From positions 4,497 to 20,342 of the forward strand of contig NW_014012858.1 of NCBI RefSeq assembly GCF_000611645.1: a DNA stretch of 15,846 bases, written 5' to 3'. Within the stretch, counting starts at the first letter, position 1, and every line of letters begins with the position of its first letter. The notes below the pieces were generated by a model, which saw only the letters and a list, made by a program, of their open reading frames with translations, did not search any database and had not been told where the DNA came from. Below, piece after piece: positions 1 through 10,700 of this stretch. This stretch comes from Monoraphidium neglectum (taxonomy: Eukaryota; Chlorophyta; Chlorophyceae; Sphaeropleales; Selenastraceae). The position numbers and the translations under genes were made by a program.

Positions 1-2440
1 TCCTCGCGCGCCGATTCCTGCCAGTCTGCGGCGCCGGCCGCGGCGGCGGCGACGAACAGCGTGCCGCCGTCCTCGTCGTCCTCGGCCTCCTCCTCCGCGC
101 CGCCCTGCGCCGCGGCCGCCAGCGGGAACCCGTCGCTATCGAATCTGCACGGCAGGTGGACGGGGCCGCGTGCGTCTGCACTCGAATACCAGGTCGAAGC
201 GATGCACAGCACACCCAAGCCAGCCGTTGAAGCAAGTGCCGCGGCTGCTGCCCTGCTCGTTTCTGGCCGTCCCCCCCTCCTTCACGCAGCGCCTTCGTGT
301 TGGCAAAACTTGGACGCAGACGCTGTCTTCTGGGTGTGCCCCCTATGGACGGCCGCACCTCTCATCCTGGGGCTTGAAGCGGGGCATCAAGGGCGCCTTT
401 GACACGCGCCTCTTCTCCAGCGCGGGCCTGCCGCCGCCAGGGGCGGCCGCCGCCGCCCCCACCACCGCCGCCTTATCCCCGCCCTCCATGGCGCCCCCGG
501 CCGCGTCACTCTGCAGCTGATCACGCTGTCCCTGAGCGGCCGCCGGCCGCGGCGGCTGCGGCCGCCCGCCCCGCCTCTGCTGCTGCTGTGCCTGTTGCTG
601 CTGCTGCTGCTGCTGCTGCTCCCTGCGCGCCTGCTCCCGCTGGCGCCGCCGCGCCTCAAACTGCTCCAGCAGCTCCCGCGCGCCGTCCCCCACGCACAGC
701 TCCGCGACAGACTGGCCTGCGGCGCAGCGGAGCTCGGGGCGCGCCCCGGCGGACAGCAGCGCGTCCATCGCGCCCAGCTGGTTGTTCTTTGCGGCCAGGT
801 GGAGCGGCGTCTGCCGATGCGCGTGGCGTTTGGCGCGGGGGGGTGAAAGGCGGGGTGAAGGCAAGCGAGGTGGGCGCCGGGGAACAGCAGGCAGTGTTGA
901 TCGCGGCAGGGCGGGGAGGGGTGTTCAGGGAGGGCGCGCAGCGCGTCCCACTTCGGAGAGCGTGCTGCATGGCCGAGGCGGGTGCCGTGCGCCAGTTGCT
1001 AGCACACACGTGAGTGCCACTCACGTGTAGCCTGCAGTGCAGGCCAGGCATGTGACGGCGTCCGATTCTGCAGAGGATTATACTGCAAACAAAGGCCCTG
1101 CAAAGGCCCAGAGGCGCACCAGCAGCTCCCCTGTCAGCGCAAGGATGCCGGCACCGCGCCTCAGCAGCGCGCGCACCGCCGCCACGCGTCCGCAGTATGC
1201 CGCCCTGCGGGCAGGCAGGAGTGCAGGTGCCGCCGGCTGCTCTGGCTGCGCGCAACTGCCGAGCACAGCGTCTTTGCAAGCGGCAATTGGTCCTTCATCT
1301 TGACCATTTGAAACGGGTGACCGTCAGATGACCGACTGTCTCAGCAGACGCTGCGCGTTCCCACACACGCGTCACCGGACCCACCTCGCCCGCACCTGTG
1401 CAGCGCCGTCCAGCCGAGGCGGTTTGCGGCGTCGATGGTGGCCCCGCGGTCCAGCAGCAGCTCAATCACCTGCAGTTGGGCAGCACACGGGCGTGCATAT
1501 GGGGAGCCGGAGGGCCCTCGGACTGGATCACAGCCTTGACCCGATGTAGTGCGTGTACGCATGCATGCATGCATGCATGCACCTGACCTGCGCGCTGCAC
1601 GTCGGCGTGCATGCTCGCTGCATATATCATCGGTGAGGCTGCATGCAACGCGTAGAATCGCGTCATGCAGCAGGGCGAGGCCTGTATGGCCGGCTCTCTT
1701 GGCAGGGTGCGCCGTGTCATGCGCGCCTGCACGTGGCCCTTTGTGGCGGCCCAGTGGAGGGGTTGGTCACCAGAGGCATCTTGGCGCGTCGGATTAGCGC
1801 CTGCGGCTCGGATGGGGCCACGATGGCAGGACGCAGGGCCCCACTGCAATCAACCGCCGTCGAAGTGAGAAACCACGCCAAACGACAACTCAGCAGCGGC
1901 CGCGCGCGCCTGGACGCATGCTTGCGACCTTCCCGGCGCATAACGGAGGGCGGGGTGTGCAGTCAGCAAGTGTGCAACAGCGGCCAGCAGCCGACCCACC
2001 TGCATCCAGCAGGGCGACCACGCTTGCCGCATGGTTCTTGACAGCCGCTAGGTGCAGCGCCGTGTCCATAGCGCCGTCGCCTGCATCCAAATCCACTCCC
2101 TGCTGCGCCAGGTACTGCGCGTTTTGGGGAGCCCCGCTGAGTCAGCCTGCAAGGGCCGCGAGCGGGGCCGCGGCTGGTGCAGCGGCAGTCACAGGGGTGC
2201 GCAGGCCACAGGCGTGGGGTTTGCTACACGGCGTACCTTGATTAATTCGACGCGTCCCTTCTCCGCCGCAACGTGAAGCGGCTGCGCGCCCAGGATCTCA
2301 TCTTTTTGCTGCAGCACGACAGCGGCGGGGTAGCCGCGGCGTGCGCCCTCCGCCACCAGGGACTGCAGCTCCTGCAGGCTGCCAATCTCCGCGGCATGGT
2401 GTGGTGTCCCCGGAGGAAATACCGACCGTGTATAGCCCAT
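1..2440 (-). CDS. Ankyrin-repeat protein, 5' part (3' end beyond window)
   Basis: Seven exons on the minus strand: 2440-2237, 2114-2000, 1800-1727, 1469-1396, 1204-1120, 810-359 and 144-1, still open at the edge (at least 382 residues). Joining them gives about seven consecutive ankyrin repeats, seen as QPLHVAAEKGRVEL, TALHLAAVKNHAASVVALL, QPLHWAATKGH, WTALHRAAYCGRVAAVRALL and TPLHLAAKNNQLGAMDALL. Every junction restores repeat spacing; for example TALHR|AAYCG is split at 1396/1204. After the repeats come a charged helix (EQFEARRRQREQ), a poly-Gln tract, a Pro/Gly/Ala-rich basic stretch and an acidic segment (EEEAEDDEDGG). Ankyrin repeats bind proteins; no catalytic domain is visible, so the partner is unknown. 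The start is the first ATG of the open frame (2440); an upstream exon cannot be excluded. The donor near 1727-1733 is uncertain (see findings). Confidence 0.82.
577..620. repeat. CTG/CAG trinucleotide tract coding for poly-Gln
   Basis: The plus strand reads CTG four times (577-588), then TGC CTG TTG, then CTG seven times (598-618). On the coding minus strand this gives an almost pure glutamine stretch broken by one Ala, inside exon 6 of the ankyrin gene. Such tracts are prone to length variation. Confidence 0.9.
1559..1580. repeat. GCAT tetranucleotide microsatellite
   Basis: GCAT is repeated five and a half times without interruption. It lies in the third intron of the ankyrin gene (about 1726-1470). 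The unit is self-complementary, so the tract is palindromic at every register. Confidence 0.95.
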
Positions 2441-3292
2441 CACCGATGTTGCGATGGTCAAACGATCTCAGCGATCTCGTGCTGTTTTTGTACCCGTAAC
2501 TGTCAACTTCTACTCGCATGCAAAAACCACTTATTTGCGTAGAACATTGTGGTTTGGCGCACAGATTGCTGCCACATATCTTTGCCGGGGCCAGGCTGCG
2601 GCGCTCGCAGTCCGCGCGACTCGCAGTGCTGCTCACGCTGTCGCCCTGCTGGTGGCCGGCTGTCAGCACTCGCCAATCCAACCCCAACATTTATAGGTCC
2701 TTCTCAATCAAACTTGACTAAGGTGTGCTAGCATTCCTTGATTACAAGGCACACACTTGAAGCAAGCGACTAAGGGTCCTCTGCACACGCACGCATCCTG
2801 GTACGCATCACACACTCTGCAGCAGCCACATGCATCGAGCGCAAGGCCCGGCACCGAACCTTGTCACAAATTATTCATTTGACTGGCCTCTGGGAGCGTT
2901 TGTAGTGTATTGCGTTCCGTCAAACTGGGGCTTTCGCACAGGATCACCCTCAAAGCACTCAAAAAACACTTGCACTTCGGCAGCTTGCCCGGCAGCAGCT
3001 GCCCTTCAGCTGCTTGGGTGCTTCCTGCAGCCGGCGGCCGCGGTTCTCACCTCCCCCCTCACAACCTGCACTTCCCCCTAGCCTCGTCGCTGCGCCACAC
3101 CACCAGCGGCCGCTCACCAAAGAAAACCGGCAGGGGCTGTCCTGCACAAGTTCAGCACGCCTCGCTGGGGCCGCGGCAGCAGCAGTCCCTCGCAACGGCC
3201 CTGGCGTACTGCGGCGGCCGCCCCGTTGGCAGAAGGGACCGCGGCGGTTGGCCAGCAGCCCTGGCGGGCGTGGACCCGGGGGTGGGGGCCGT
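2441..3292. other. Intergenic: ankyrin-gene upstream region and 3' UTR of the modular secreted-protein gene
   Basis: I see no convincing coding exon on either strand in this 850-base stretch. Base composition is visibly less GC-rich than in the flanking exons between about 2400 and 2960. Both neighbours are on the minus strand. The right part should therefore hold the 3' UTR of the gene ending at 3293, and the left part the promoter and 5' UTR of the gene starting at 2440. No clear TATA box was found. Confidence 0.6.
2742..2746 (-). terminator. Candidate poly(A) signal TGTAA
   Basis: TGTAA on the minus strand, about 550 bases past the stop codon at 3293. It is the nearest copy I found downstream of that gene. 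TGTAA is the usual green-algal polyadenylation signal. Its use here is inferred from position only. Confidence 0.4.
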
Positions 3293-6200
3293 CTATGCGC
3301 CACCGCCGCGGGCGGCGCCACCCTTGCACGCGTTGCACTGGGGTGAAATGGCGGCGGCGAGCGCCTGCGCAAACGACTGCTGAGTGGAGCTCGAAACAGC
3401 GTTGGCGATGGCCTGGGCGGAGGCAGACGCTGTGCCGCCTGCGGGTTAGTGAGAAGTCTCCATGCATGAGAATGTAGATCCCCGTGTGGCATTCGATCGT
3501 TGTTCAGCAGGGCCGCCCAGCCGTAATCTAAGCGATGATGGAGTGAAAGCAGCAGCTGCTGTCTCGCTGCACGCGACCCCGCGCGTCCGATCCAGTCTCT
3601 ACATTGTGCTGGGGTCGGCTGAAGAAGAGTGCGAAAGCGCCGCAGGGCACTCACCCGTGGAACAGGCGCGGGCTGAAGCCTTCGCAGTGGCGCTGGCGAT
3701 TGCCTGCAGGGGTGGCAAGGGACGGCATAGGAGGGACACGTTGACTGTACGATTCGCCGCCAAAGCAGGGTAGGGAATATGAAAAGCCGGCCGCAATGCA
3801 AGGCTCCTGACAACCACAGTTGTCCGCGAGCCCCGCAAGACGGGCGCCCTGCCGCGCCGATGACGCATCCGCCGAGGTATCCATTGAGAAGCTGCGGCAT
3901 CTTGGAGCATAGGGCAGTGGCAGGTAGGTGTGCCTGCTGCGCCGTCCGCACCTGAGCCAGCGCCTCTGCCTTCACGTAGGCAAGCGCGGCCCCGCAGCCG
4001 CCGGTTGCGTTGGCAAAGGCCTCGGCCACCGCCGCCGCGACCGCCTTGGACACCGCCTGCGCGCTCGCCTCGGCGTTTGCGCACCCCGAGCCGGAGCCTT
4101 TGACGGTGACGGTGCCTTGAGCCTCCGCAAATGCGGAAGCGGTCGCGCTGGCGACGGCCGTCGCGAGCGCGGACGCGGCGGCCTGGGCGCCCTGGCTGCA
4201 CGCGGCGCGCACGGCGGACTTCGCGGCGGCGCCGGCCGACGCCGCGGCCTTGGTGAGGGTGGCGCTGCTGGCGCGCGATACAGAGGTGACCGAGCCTGTT
4301 CATGGTGTACACGTTGCAGTACCACTGTGAAATATTTGAAAGACGACGAAGCAGGGGTACCAGCCCCAACCAAAAGTAGTGAGCAGTACGGCTGACGCGC
4401 TCCGCTTGGATGCAGGCGGGCTGCGCCGGCGGGTGCGCCCCCGCCCACATTGATGGTAGCGCCCGCTCACCTCCCGTGGAGCTGGCCAGGGAGTTGGCGA
4501 CGGCGGAGGTGTCCCCGCTTTTGATGGCCTTCGCCAGGGTGTCAGGCGACGGCGCGGGCTGCGTGGTGTGTTGTGGGTTGGGTGGCAAAGACGGATGTGT
4601 GACAGTATTTGCTGCAAAGACTCCAGGCTGCATGGGTCAACAACCAACCAGGAGAAATTGACTGCACAGCCCGAGGTCTTGAATGCAGTCAGCCAAACAC
4701 GCATAACATGTAGAGAGCGCAAGTATAGGGCAACACACATAATTCAGGCATGTACCACATATCGATCCTGACTCATCCACACGGTTCTCTCCACGAGCGC
4801 AGGCGCACACGCACCGCACGCATACAAGTGCACCTGCCCAGCGGGCGCGCCAGATGCCTTTGTCGTGGCCTGAGCCGCAGCCTGGGCGATGGTGGAGGCG
4901 TTGCCTCCGCCAGATGTCGAGGCCTGCACCAGAGCGTTGGCGACCGTATTGGCCTTGCCTGCGCGCAAAGGGGAAGTGTGCTTGAGGTGTGGTTGGGGCA
5001 TCTATATATGAGCAGCTCGCATAGAGGCTGAGTCGCAACATTCTCAGCTGGACTGGGGAAATGATACACTCCTAATTGTGTAGATGCTGGCAGTCCGAAT
5101 GTCCAGCAAGCAGCAGATCCATGTGACAAACACAGGCGCGTAATCAATGCCGATGACACCCCGCAGGTGAACAGGCTGAGTGGACACGCGCTGGTTCCCG
5201 CGTGTGTACAGGCGTGCTGCATCGCAGGCGCAGCTTCCGCCGGCATCACCAGCCGGCGCTCACCAGCAGCGATCGCCTGCGAGATGGCGCTCGACAGCGC
5301 GCCCACGTCGCCGGCCGCGCTCGCCTGCGCGATCGCGCGCGCGGCGGCGGACGCGTCCCCCTGGCCAAAGGCCTGAGCTATGGCGCTGGCAAAGCTGCTG
5401 CCGCCCTGCTGCGCCAGCCGGCGGCGGCGGGGCTCCTGGAGCAGCTTGCGTGCGCGGCGGCGGGCAGCGCTGGCGGCAGAGGGAGGCTTTGGGGTCTCTG
5501 ACTTGACGCAACTGCTCGTACGAGGGGCGGGGTTAGGGATTCGCAGTTCATTTCGTCTCCATTGCTTTTCAACGAAAGCGTTCACCTGACCGACAGCAGA
5601 TGAGCTAGCAAGCCTGTGGGGATGCTGTGACGTTTTTGTTGGTCGGGCCAGGTCGAACCTGCAGAGTCAGCAGCAGCTGCTGCAGCCCAGGCCTGAGGGC
5701 ATCGATGGGGCTGGGGGCCAGCACGTCGCATCACCCCTCTGGTGGCGAGGCCATCACAGGGGCCACGCGGCTTGACGACCCCCAAGAAACACCCCAAAAT
5801 CTCGCTCCCACTCACAACGCGTTGCAGCCGCCGCAGAAGTCATCCACGCAAGTGTAGTTCTCGGCGCACCGCACGGTGCTGCACGGGCTCACGGCACAGG
5901 CCACCGGCTTGCTGCCGTCCGGGCAGCTGCCCCCAGCGGCACCGCCACCGGTGGCGTTCCCGGCCGTTACGTTGCCACCCGCAGCCTCGGGCGCAGCAGG
6001 CGCAGCCGGGGGCAGCGGCGGGGACTCGGCCGGCGCGGCAGGTGTGGCCGACGGGGAGGGGGAGGGGGAGGGGGCAGTCGCATTGCCCGCAGCGGTGTTG
6101 GCGGCAGCGCCCTTGTAGGCACAGGGCTTCTCATCTTGCCACCCCCACTGGCGCCCCTCCGTGTCGGCCTTGGGCGCGGCCCCGGGGTCCGTCGGGGCGC

Positions 6201-7233
6201 CGCGGCAGGGCGGCGCTGTGTCCCAGGAGGAGCGGGCGTAGGTCGGGTAGTAGAGGGGGGTGCCGTCGGGCGCCTTGTAGGCGCAGGACTTGCCGGCGGC
6301 GTCGGTGCCCCAGAGGCGGTAGTTGTGGTCCTGAGGGCGCGAGGGATCGTCGTTGGATTGGCTTGGGCAGGAGAATCAAGGACTATCGGGCGCCAGGGGC
6401 CGCGGACAGCGGAGGTTGAAGGGAACCATGCTTGCTGCATCAGATGCGCTGTGACGCAGCATCGGGGTGAGCTGCAGAATACAATGTTGGCTCCTTGGAT
6501 TTCTGAGGCTGGATTTCCCCTATCTAAACCACGATGGCAGTGCCTGCGGTGAGCTCGAATCCCCAGCAGGGAGTTCGAGGTGCGTCACAGCAGGTGGCGC
6601 CCACCCCCGGGGACTCATCTGGCTGGCCCTGCGGTGCGGCGTCCTGCCTGCAAGCCACCCCACCTCGACTGAGTTGGTGCTGTTGGGCGCAGTGGGGCAA
6701 GCAGGCACCGAGGCCCATACGTCGCCGCCCTGCGCTGGGGCCGCGCCTGCGGCGGGGCTCTCAGACGGGGCCGCAGCGGTGGCCGGCGCGGGCGAGGTAG
6801 CCGGTGCGACGGACTCGGCCGGCGCGGCAGTTGTTGACGGAGAAGCCGACGCAGCGGGTGCTGCTGTTGCCACAGGCGCGGGAGTTGCAGGTGATGCGGC
6901 GGCTGGCGCCGCGGCCGGCGAAGCGGCAGCAGCAGGGGCCGGTGACTGCTGGGGAGCGAACAAGGATGTTCCCTTGGCCGGCGGTGCCAGCGGCGGCAGC
7001 GGTGACAGCAGCGGCAAGAACTGGGGGAAAGGCGGCATCTGTGCATCTGTGGGGGGTTGGAGAGATGACGAGGCTCAGGAGCTGATGGCAGCTGGCGAGG
7101 ACAAGATCGTTGCGCCGCAGGCTGCCGACCCGTTGCGTCCGCCTCGTTTGATATGATGAGCGCCCATACCTGTACGTATTACCAAGTTGCTCCCAGCCAG
7201 CAGCGCCACGAGGGCGCTAAGCAGCCAGCGCAT
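3293..7233 (-). CDS. Secreted modular protein: Pro/Ala linker, two Trp/Cys modules, 8-Cys module, Ala/Gln-rich repeats
   Basis: Nine exons: 7233-7170, 7046-6664, 6330-5816, 5511-5264, 4958-4834, 4558-4471, 4295-3952, 3703-3655, 3438-3293; all phases agree; 653 residues. Residues 1-20 are a signal peptide (MRWLLSALVALLAG). Residues 24-130 form a Pro/Ala/Ser linker. Two related modules follow (132-168 and 185-222: W, C, WG, then CAYK). A Ser/Pro linker with N-glycosylation sequons leads to an eight-cysteine module (285-322) ending CGGCNAFC. A basic cluster (338-352, RRRARKLLQ and PRRRRLAQQ) precedes about 300 residues of Ala/Ser/Gln repeats such as SSFASAIAQAFGQGDASAAA. The protein should enter the secretory pathway and be extracellular or cell-wall associated. 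Trp/Cys modules of this kind occur, as I recall, in algal wall-related proteins; binding to wall sugars is an inference. A second in-frame ATG at 7266 would add 11 residues. Confidence 0.75.
5810..5817 (-). other. Splice donor GTGAGT overlapping an in-frame TGA stop
   Basis: Read through, exon 3 of the modular protein gene would end with Leu and TGA (5814-5812). The same bases form a consensus GTGAGT donor at 5815-5810. Splicing to the acceptor before 5511 (intron 5815-5512, 304 bases) turns TT|T into Phe and adds Cys at once. This completes CGGCNAFC and gives eight cysteines, an even number. The unspliced end would have seven. Confidence 0.75.
6053..6074 (+). repeat. G-rich tract (G4-A-G5-A-G5-A-G5)
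   Basis: Four runs of four to five G separated by single A on the plus strand. On the coding minus strand this is a Ser-Pro repeat in the linker before the cysteine module. The pattern fits a potential G-quadruplex on the template strand. Confidence 0.8.
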
Positions 7234-7754
7234 CCTGGCGGTGCCCCGAGGTGATCTGCCGGTCATGCAACGCTGCGATGGAAGGCAGCAAGCGAGTAAA
7301 CATCAATTGGTACCAAATCTAATTGATCGTTTCCGTCCAAGGAATTTTTCGAGGGTGATCACGCAACCGCCAATTCCGTGATATGGCACCTTCTCCGCTA
7401 TCAGCAATTGAGCAGCCATGGTAGTACGGCAAGGGGCTTGATATAGGCGGCCTCAGACCTTTGAGAAGCGTGATTCTGTGCCAATCCCCCACGCTTGTCA
7501 GGGGATGCATCGTTGCATTCTGGAACAAAACACACTGACCCACCCTTGTGCAGGCGCGCATCACACCCCAGGGTATGATTAAGCTTAAAGACGGGAATTT
7601 GACGCGAAAAGTTGAAAGTACGACGGTTGACGAACAGGGTGCGCATCTTGCAGCGCAGGGAGCTCAGCCTCGGGCAGACATCAGCAGCGATCTTTTCTGC
7701 AGGATCCAACGCCACCAATCCGCAGTCCTCTTCTCTCAAGCGCTAACTCTCTGT
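7234..7754. other. Intergenic: ferroportin 3' UTR and upstream region of the modular secreted-protein gene
   Basis: About 520 bases with no supported exon. Open frames here are short and mutually overlapping. I found no TGTAA on the minus strand for the ferroportin transcript and no TATA box ahead of the start at 7233. Confidence 0.6.
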
Positions 7755-10700
7755 CTATGCACTCCCGACTCCATCCTCGGCACCGCCCCCGTCCCTGCCG
7801 CCGCCGCCGCCATCTACTGCTGCGCCCACCTCGCTCAGCTGCTGATACGGCTGCCGCCGCCCCCAGCCGCTGGCGCCGCCGCCGCTGCCTGGCCCGAAAC
7901 CCAATGCGTAGCATGCGTAGAGGATGCCGGCGGTGGATATTGATGCCAACGATCCCAGCATCAGCCAGTGAAACTGGTCTGGTCTGCTGAGGATCGAGCC
8001 AGCCACGAACGAGAAGATCTCGAAAAGGCTCTGCATGCTTGACTGCACGCCGTTCACGGTGCCTGGAGGATTGCGGTTTGACGGTTGAACGCGACAGAAT
8101 ATAACAGCAGCGGCCAGGATGCAAGGTCAACAGAGATTGGCGTCACTTGTTTTCTGACCAGTTGAGCGACGCGCGCCTGCCTGTCCAGCCAGGCGTGCCA
8201 TCGACCCACCGCACGCGACCCCTTATCCCAAACCCGGCTATGAAACGCTTTCTGGCACCCACATGCACCACGAACTTTCAAAACTAAATAACTGCCCCCA
8301 AACCCACCTATCTCGTCATCCGCCACAAACTCTTGCTGCATCTGAGACACCGCCAGGTCAGCAAGCCAGATCCCCAGCCGCGACAGCGCCAGGCCGCTCA
8401 TCAGCAGCGCCAGCAGCGGCGACGACGCCAGGCCAAACTTGTCGCCGCCGGCAGCAGCCCCGCCCGCGGTGGCCGCGCCGCCCGGCGCCGCCGCCGGCCC
8501 GCCGGCCGCGTGGTCGCCTACGGGGGCGGCGGCGGCGGCGCTCCAGCTCGAGAGAGGGTTTCCAAGGATGGCGGCGGCGACGGTCGGCGCTGTGCCTGCT
8601 ATCAGGCAGGCGTTGAGCCACGCAAAGCCGGCGGCGCCGGCGGCGGTGAGGCCGGCCGCCCGGTGCAGGCGCGGGAAGATGGCCGTTGAGAGGAGGCCCG
8701 AGGCAGCCGCGATGCCGCGGAACACTGACAGGGCGGCCTGCGTCATCATGGTGGCAGCGGGGGTACGGCCAAAATATTGAGTGCTGGGCGGGTAAATGCA
8801 AGTGTTTCGGCCATCCAACAGTGGGGGCTGGAGCATCCTGGCCAAGATTTTGCGCGTCGCTTCCTTTGAGCTTTCCGAGGCAACAATGGCGCCGCCCCTT
8901 CCCTCCCGAAAGCACCTCGCTCATGCCGTTGAATGTGAGGAAGGCCGTCATGAGGAACCCGAGGGACAGGCACGTGAGGTAGAGCAGCGCCAGCGCCAGC
9001 GCCGGCAGCAGCGTCGCCTGCCGCAGGTAGACGCCCCATCCGGAGCAGAGTGCGGCAAACGGGACGCGGGGGCGCTGCCGCGGCGCCTCGGCGCGCGGCG
9101 CGGCCTTGGGCTCCCTGAAGGGGAGGGGGTTTGACGGCGCGCACACAGTCAGCTTCCGTCAATCCCCTGCGGGAGTCCACGTGCAAAGCTCAGGGGTTGG
9201 TGTGCATCCCGCAGACTGAGATGAGCAATACAGAGGGGCTGAGTGCATGTGAAAATGTGCATGCGGCACCCAGAAAAAGCGATGCCGCGCACCTAAGCTG
9301 CGGCGAGAGGCGGTGGGCGACGCGCAGCAGGACGCACTCGGGCGCCCACACGACTAATGCGTACGCCGCGATCGCGAGTACCGCCGGTAGCATGCCGGCG
9401 TACGTCATCAGGAATCCGGCCGCCATCGGGCTCAGCATCAGGCAGAGCATGTCGATGGCGCGCATGACTGAGGGGCGGCGGTTAGAGGGCAGGCAGGGCC
9501 GAGGAGGCCCGGGCGGGCGCGAACAGGGTTCAAGGGTAAAACAGGGGGCGCTCATCATTTGAGGCGAGGACGCCTGGGCTCATGCGTGTTGCGCCACAAG
9601 CACACGTTCGCGGGCCGCATCCTTTTAGCGCTGAGCCCCGCGCTCACCCCCGACGACCCGGCGCGCGCACCCGAGTTCATGCGCGCCAGCATTAGGGTGT
9701 CCGGCCCGCACAGCGCCTTGACCCACTCCCGCTCCACGGCCGCGGCCGCGCCCATCGAGCCGACGCTGCTGGTGCAGCCGACGGCGATGGCCACGGTCAC
9801 CAGCGGCCAGTACACCTGGCGGTGCGGCAGGGTTGGCGAAGTGTGGCAAGGCGTGTACGGTCAGTGCGTCCATTGGTTGTTGGCGCTGGCAGCTTGGGGT
9901 AGGGATACTGCTGAACATGATGGAGGCTGCAGCAAGCTGAGTTGTTTGGGTCGATGTGCTCCTAACAATAGGTGTGCTGCTGATGGCGTAAACTTTGGCT
10001 TTCCCTGGAGCCCAAAGCTGCACAGACGCAAGCTGCAGCCGCGTCAGGGCAGTCAGCCTGCCGAGCCGCCGCGCCACATCGCACGCGCACCGCGGGCCCC
10101 ACTGCTGCGAGGGGGTCGTCACTGCCGCCTGCCAGCCACAGCAGCGCGCCCGCAGCGGCCGCGGACGCGAGGATGCAGGCGTTCTGCAGCAGGTACATCG
10201 TGGTTGCCCCCCGCAGCCGCTCCGACCTGGGCGCGAGAAGGAGGCAAGCCATGCACAGCGTGCGGCGCGTTCGGAGCGAGGCACGAGCCGCGGGCACCGG
10301 CTCCCCGGCCTCGCTCGCGCGGCGCGCTCTTGGCTCGATGCAATAGTGTGCACCAGCCGCCACCGCCACCGCCACCGCCGCCGCCGCCGAGCCGTCTCCA
10401 TGCTGTGCGCCGCGGCCCCTGCCCGCTCCCGCGTCCGCAGCGCGGGCACGCGCTGCTCCTGCAGCTTCGAGCGGGCCCCTCCCGCCGCGCCCGCCTGCTG
10501 AATCCCCTGCTCCAAGGCGGCCTTGGGCCGGCGGCCTATGTGCAGGGCGCACCTGTCGATGAAGGCGCCGACGGGCGCGCCCCCGACGACGCGCACGAGG
10601 TTGTCCAGCAGCCCGTAGGCGGATATGAGCCGCAGGGAGCCGGGGTACAGGCGGATGAGGACGAGCGCGACCGCAAACTCCCAGGTGCGCCACGCCCACC

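Noticed and set aside
399..1013. A 204-residue Pro/Ala-rich open frame on the plus strand
   Set aside because: Antisense shadow of the poly-Gln exon of the ankyrin gene; low complexity with no domain.
5586..5731. A separate first exon (ATG at 5731, donor at 5585) that would make the Ala/Gln-repeat region its own gene
   Set aside because: The phase works, but the peptide has no signal sequence and the intron would be only 74 bases. Splicing from 5816 to the same acceptor completes the cysteine module (CGGCNAFC) and is far more convincing.
6467..7156. A 229-residue Ala/Gly-rich open frame on the plus strand
   Set aside because: It is the antisense of the Pro/Ala linker exon; GC-rich coding DNA gives long open frames on the opposite strand, and no introns or motifs support it.
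5812..7266. A stand-alone secreted protein ending at the TGA at 5814-5812
   Set aside because: It would end one cysteine short of an even number and inside a consensus donor; kept only as a possible intron-retention product.
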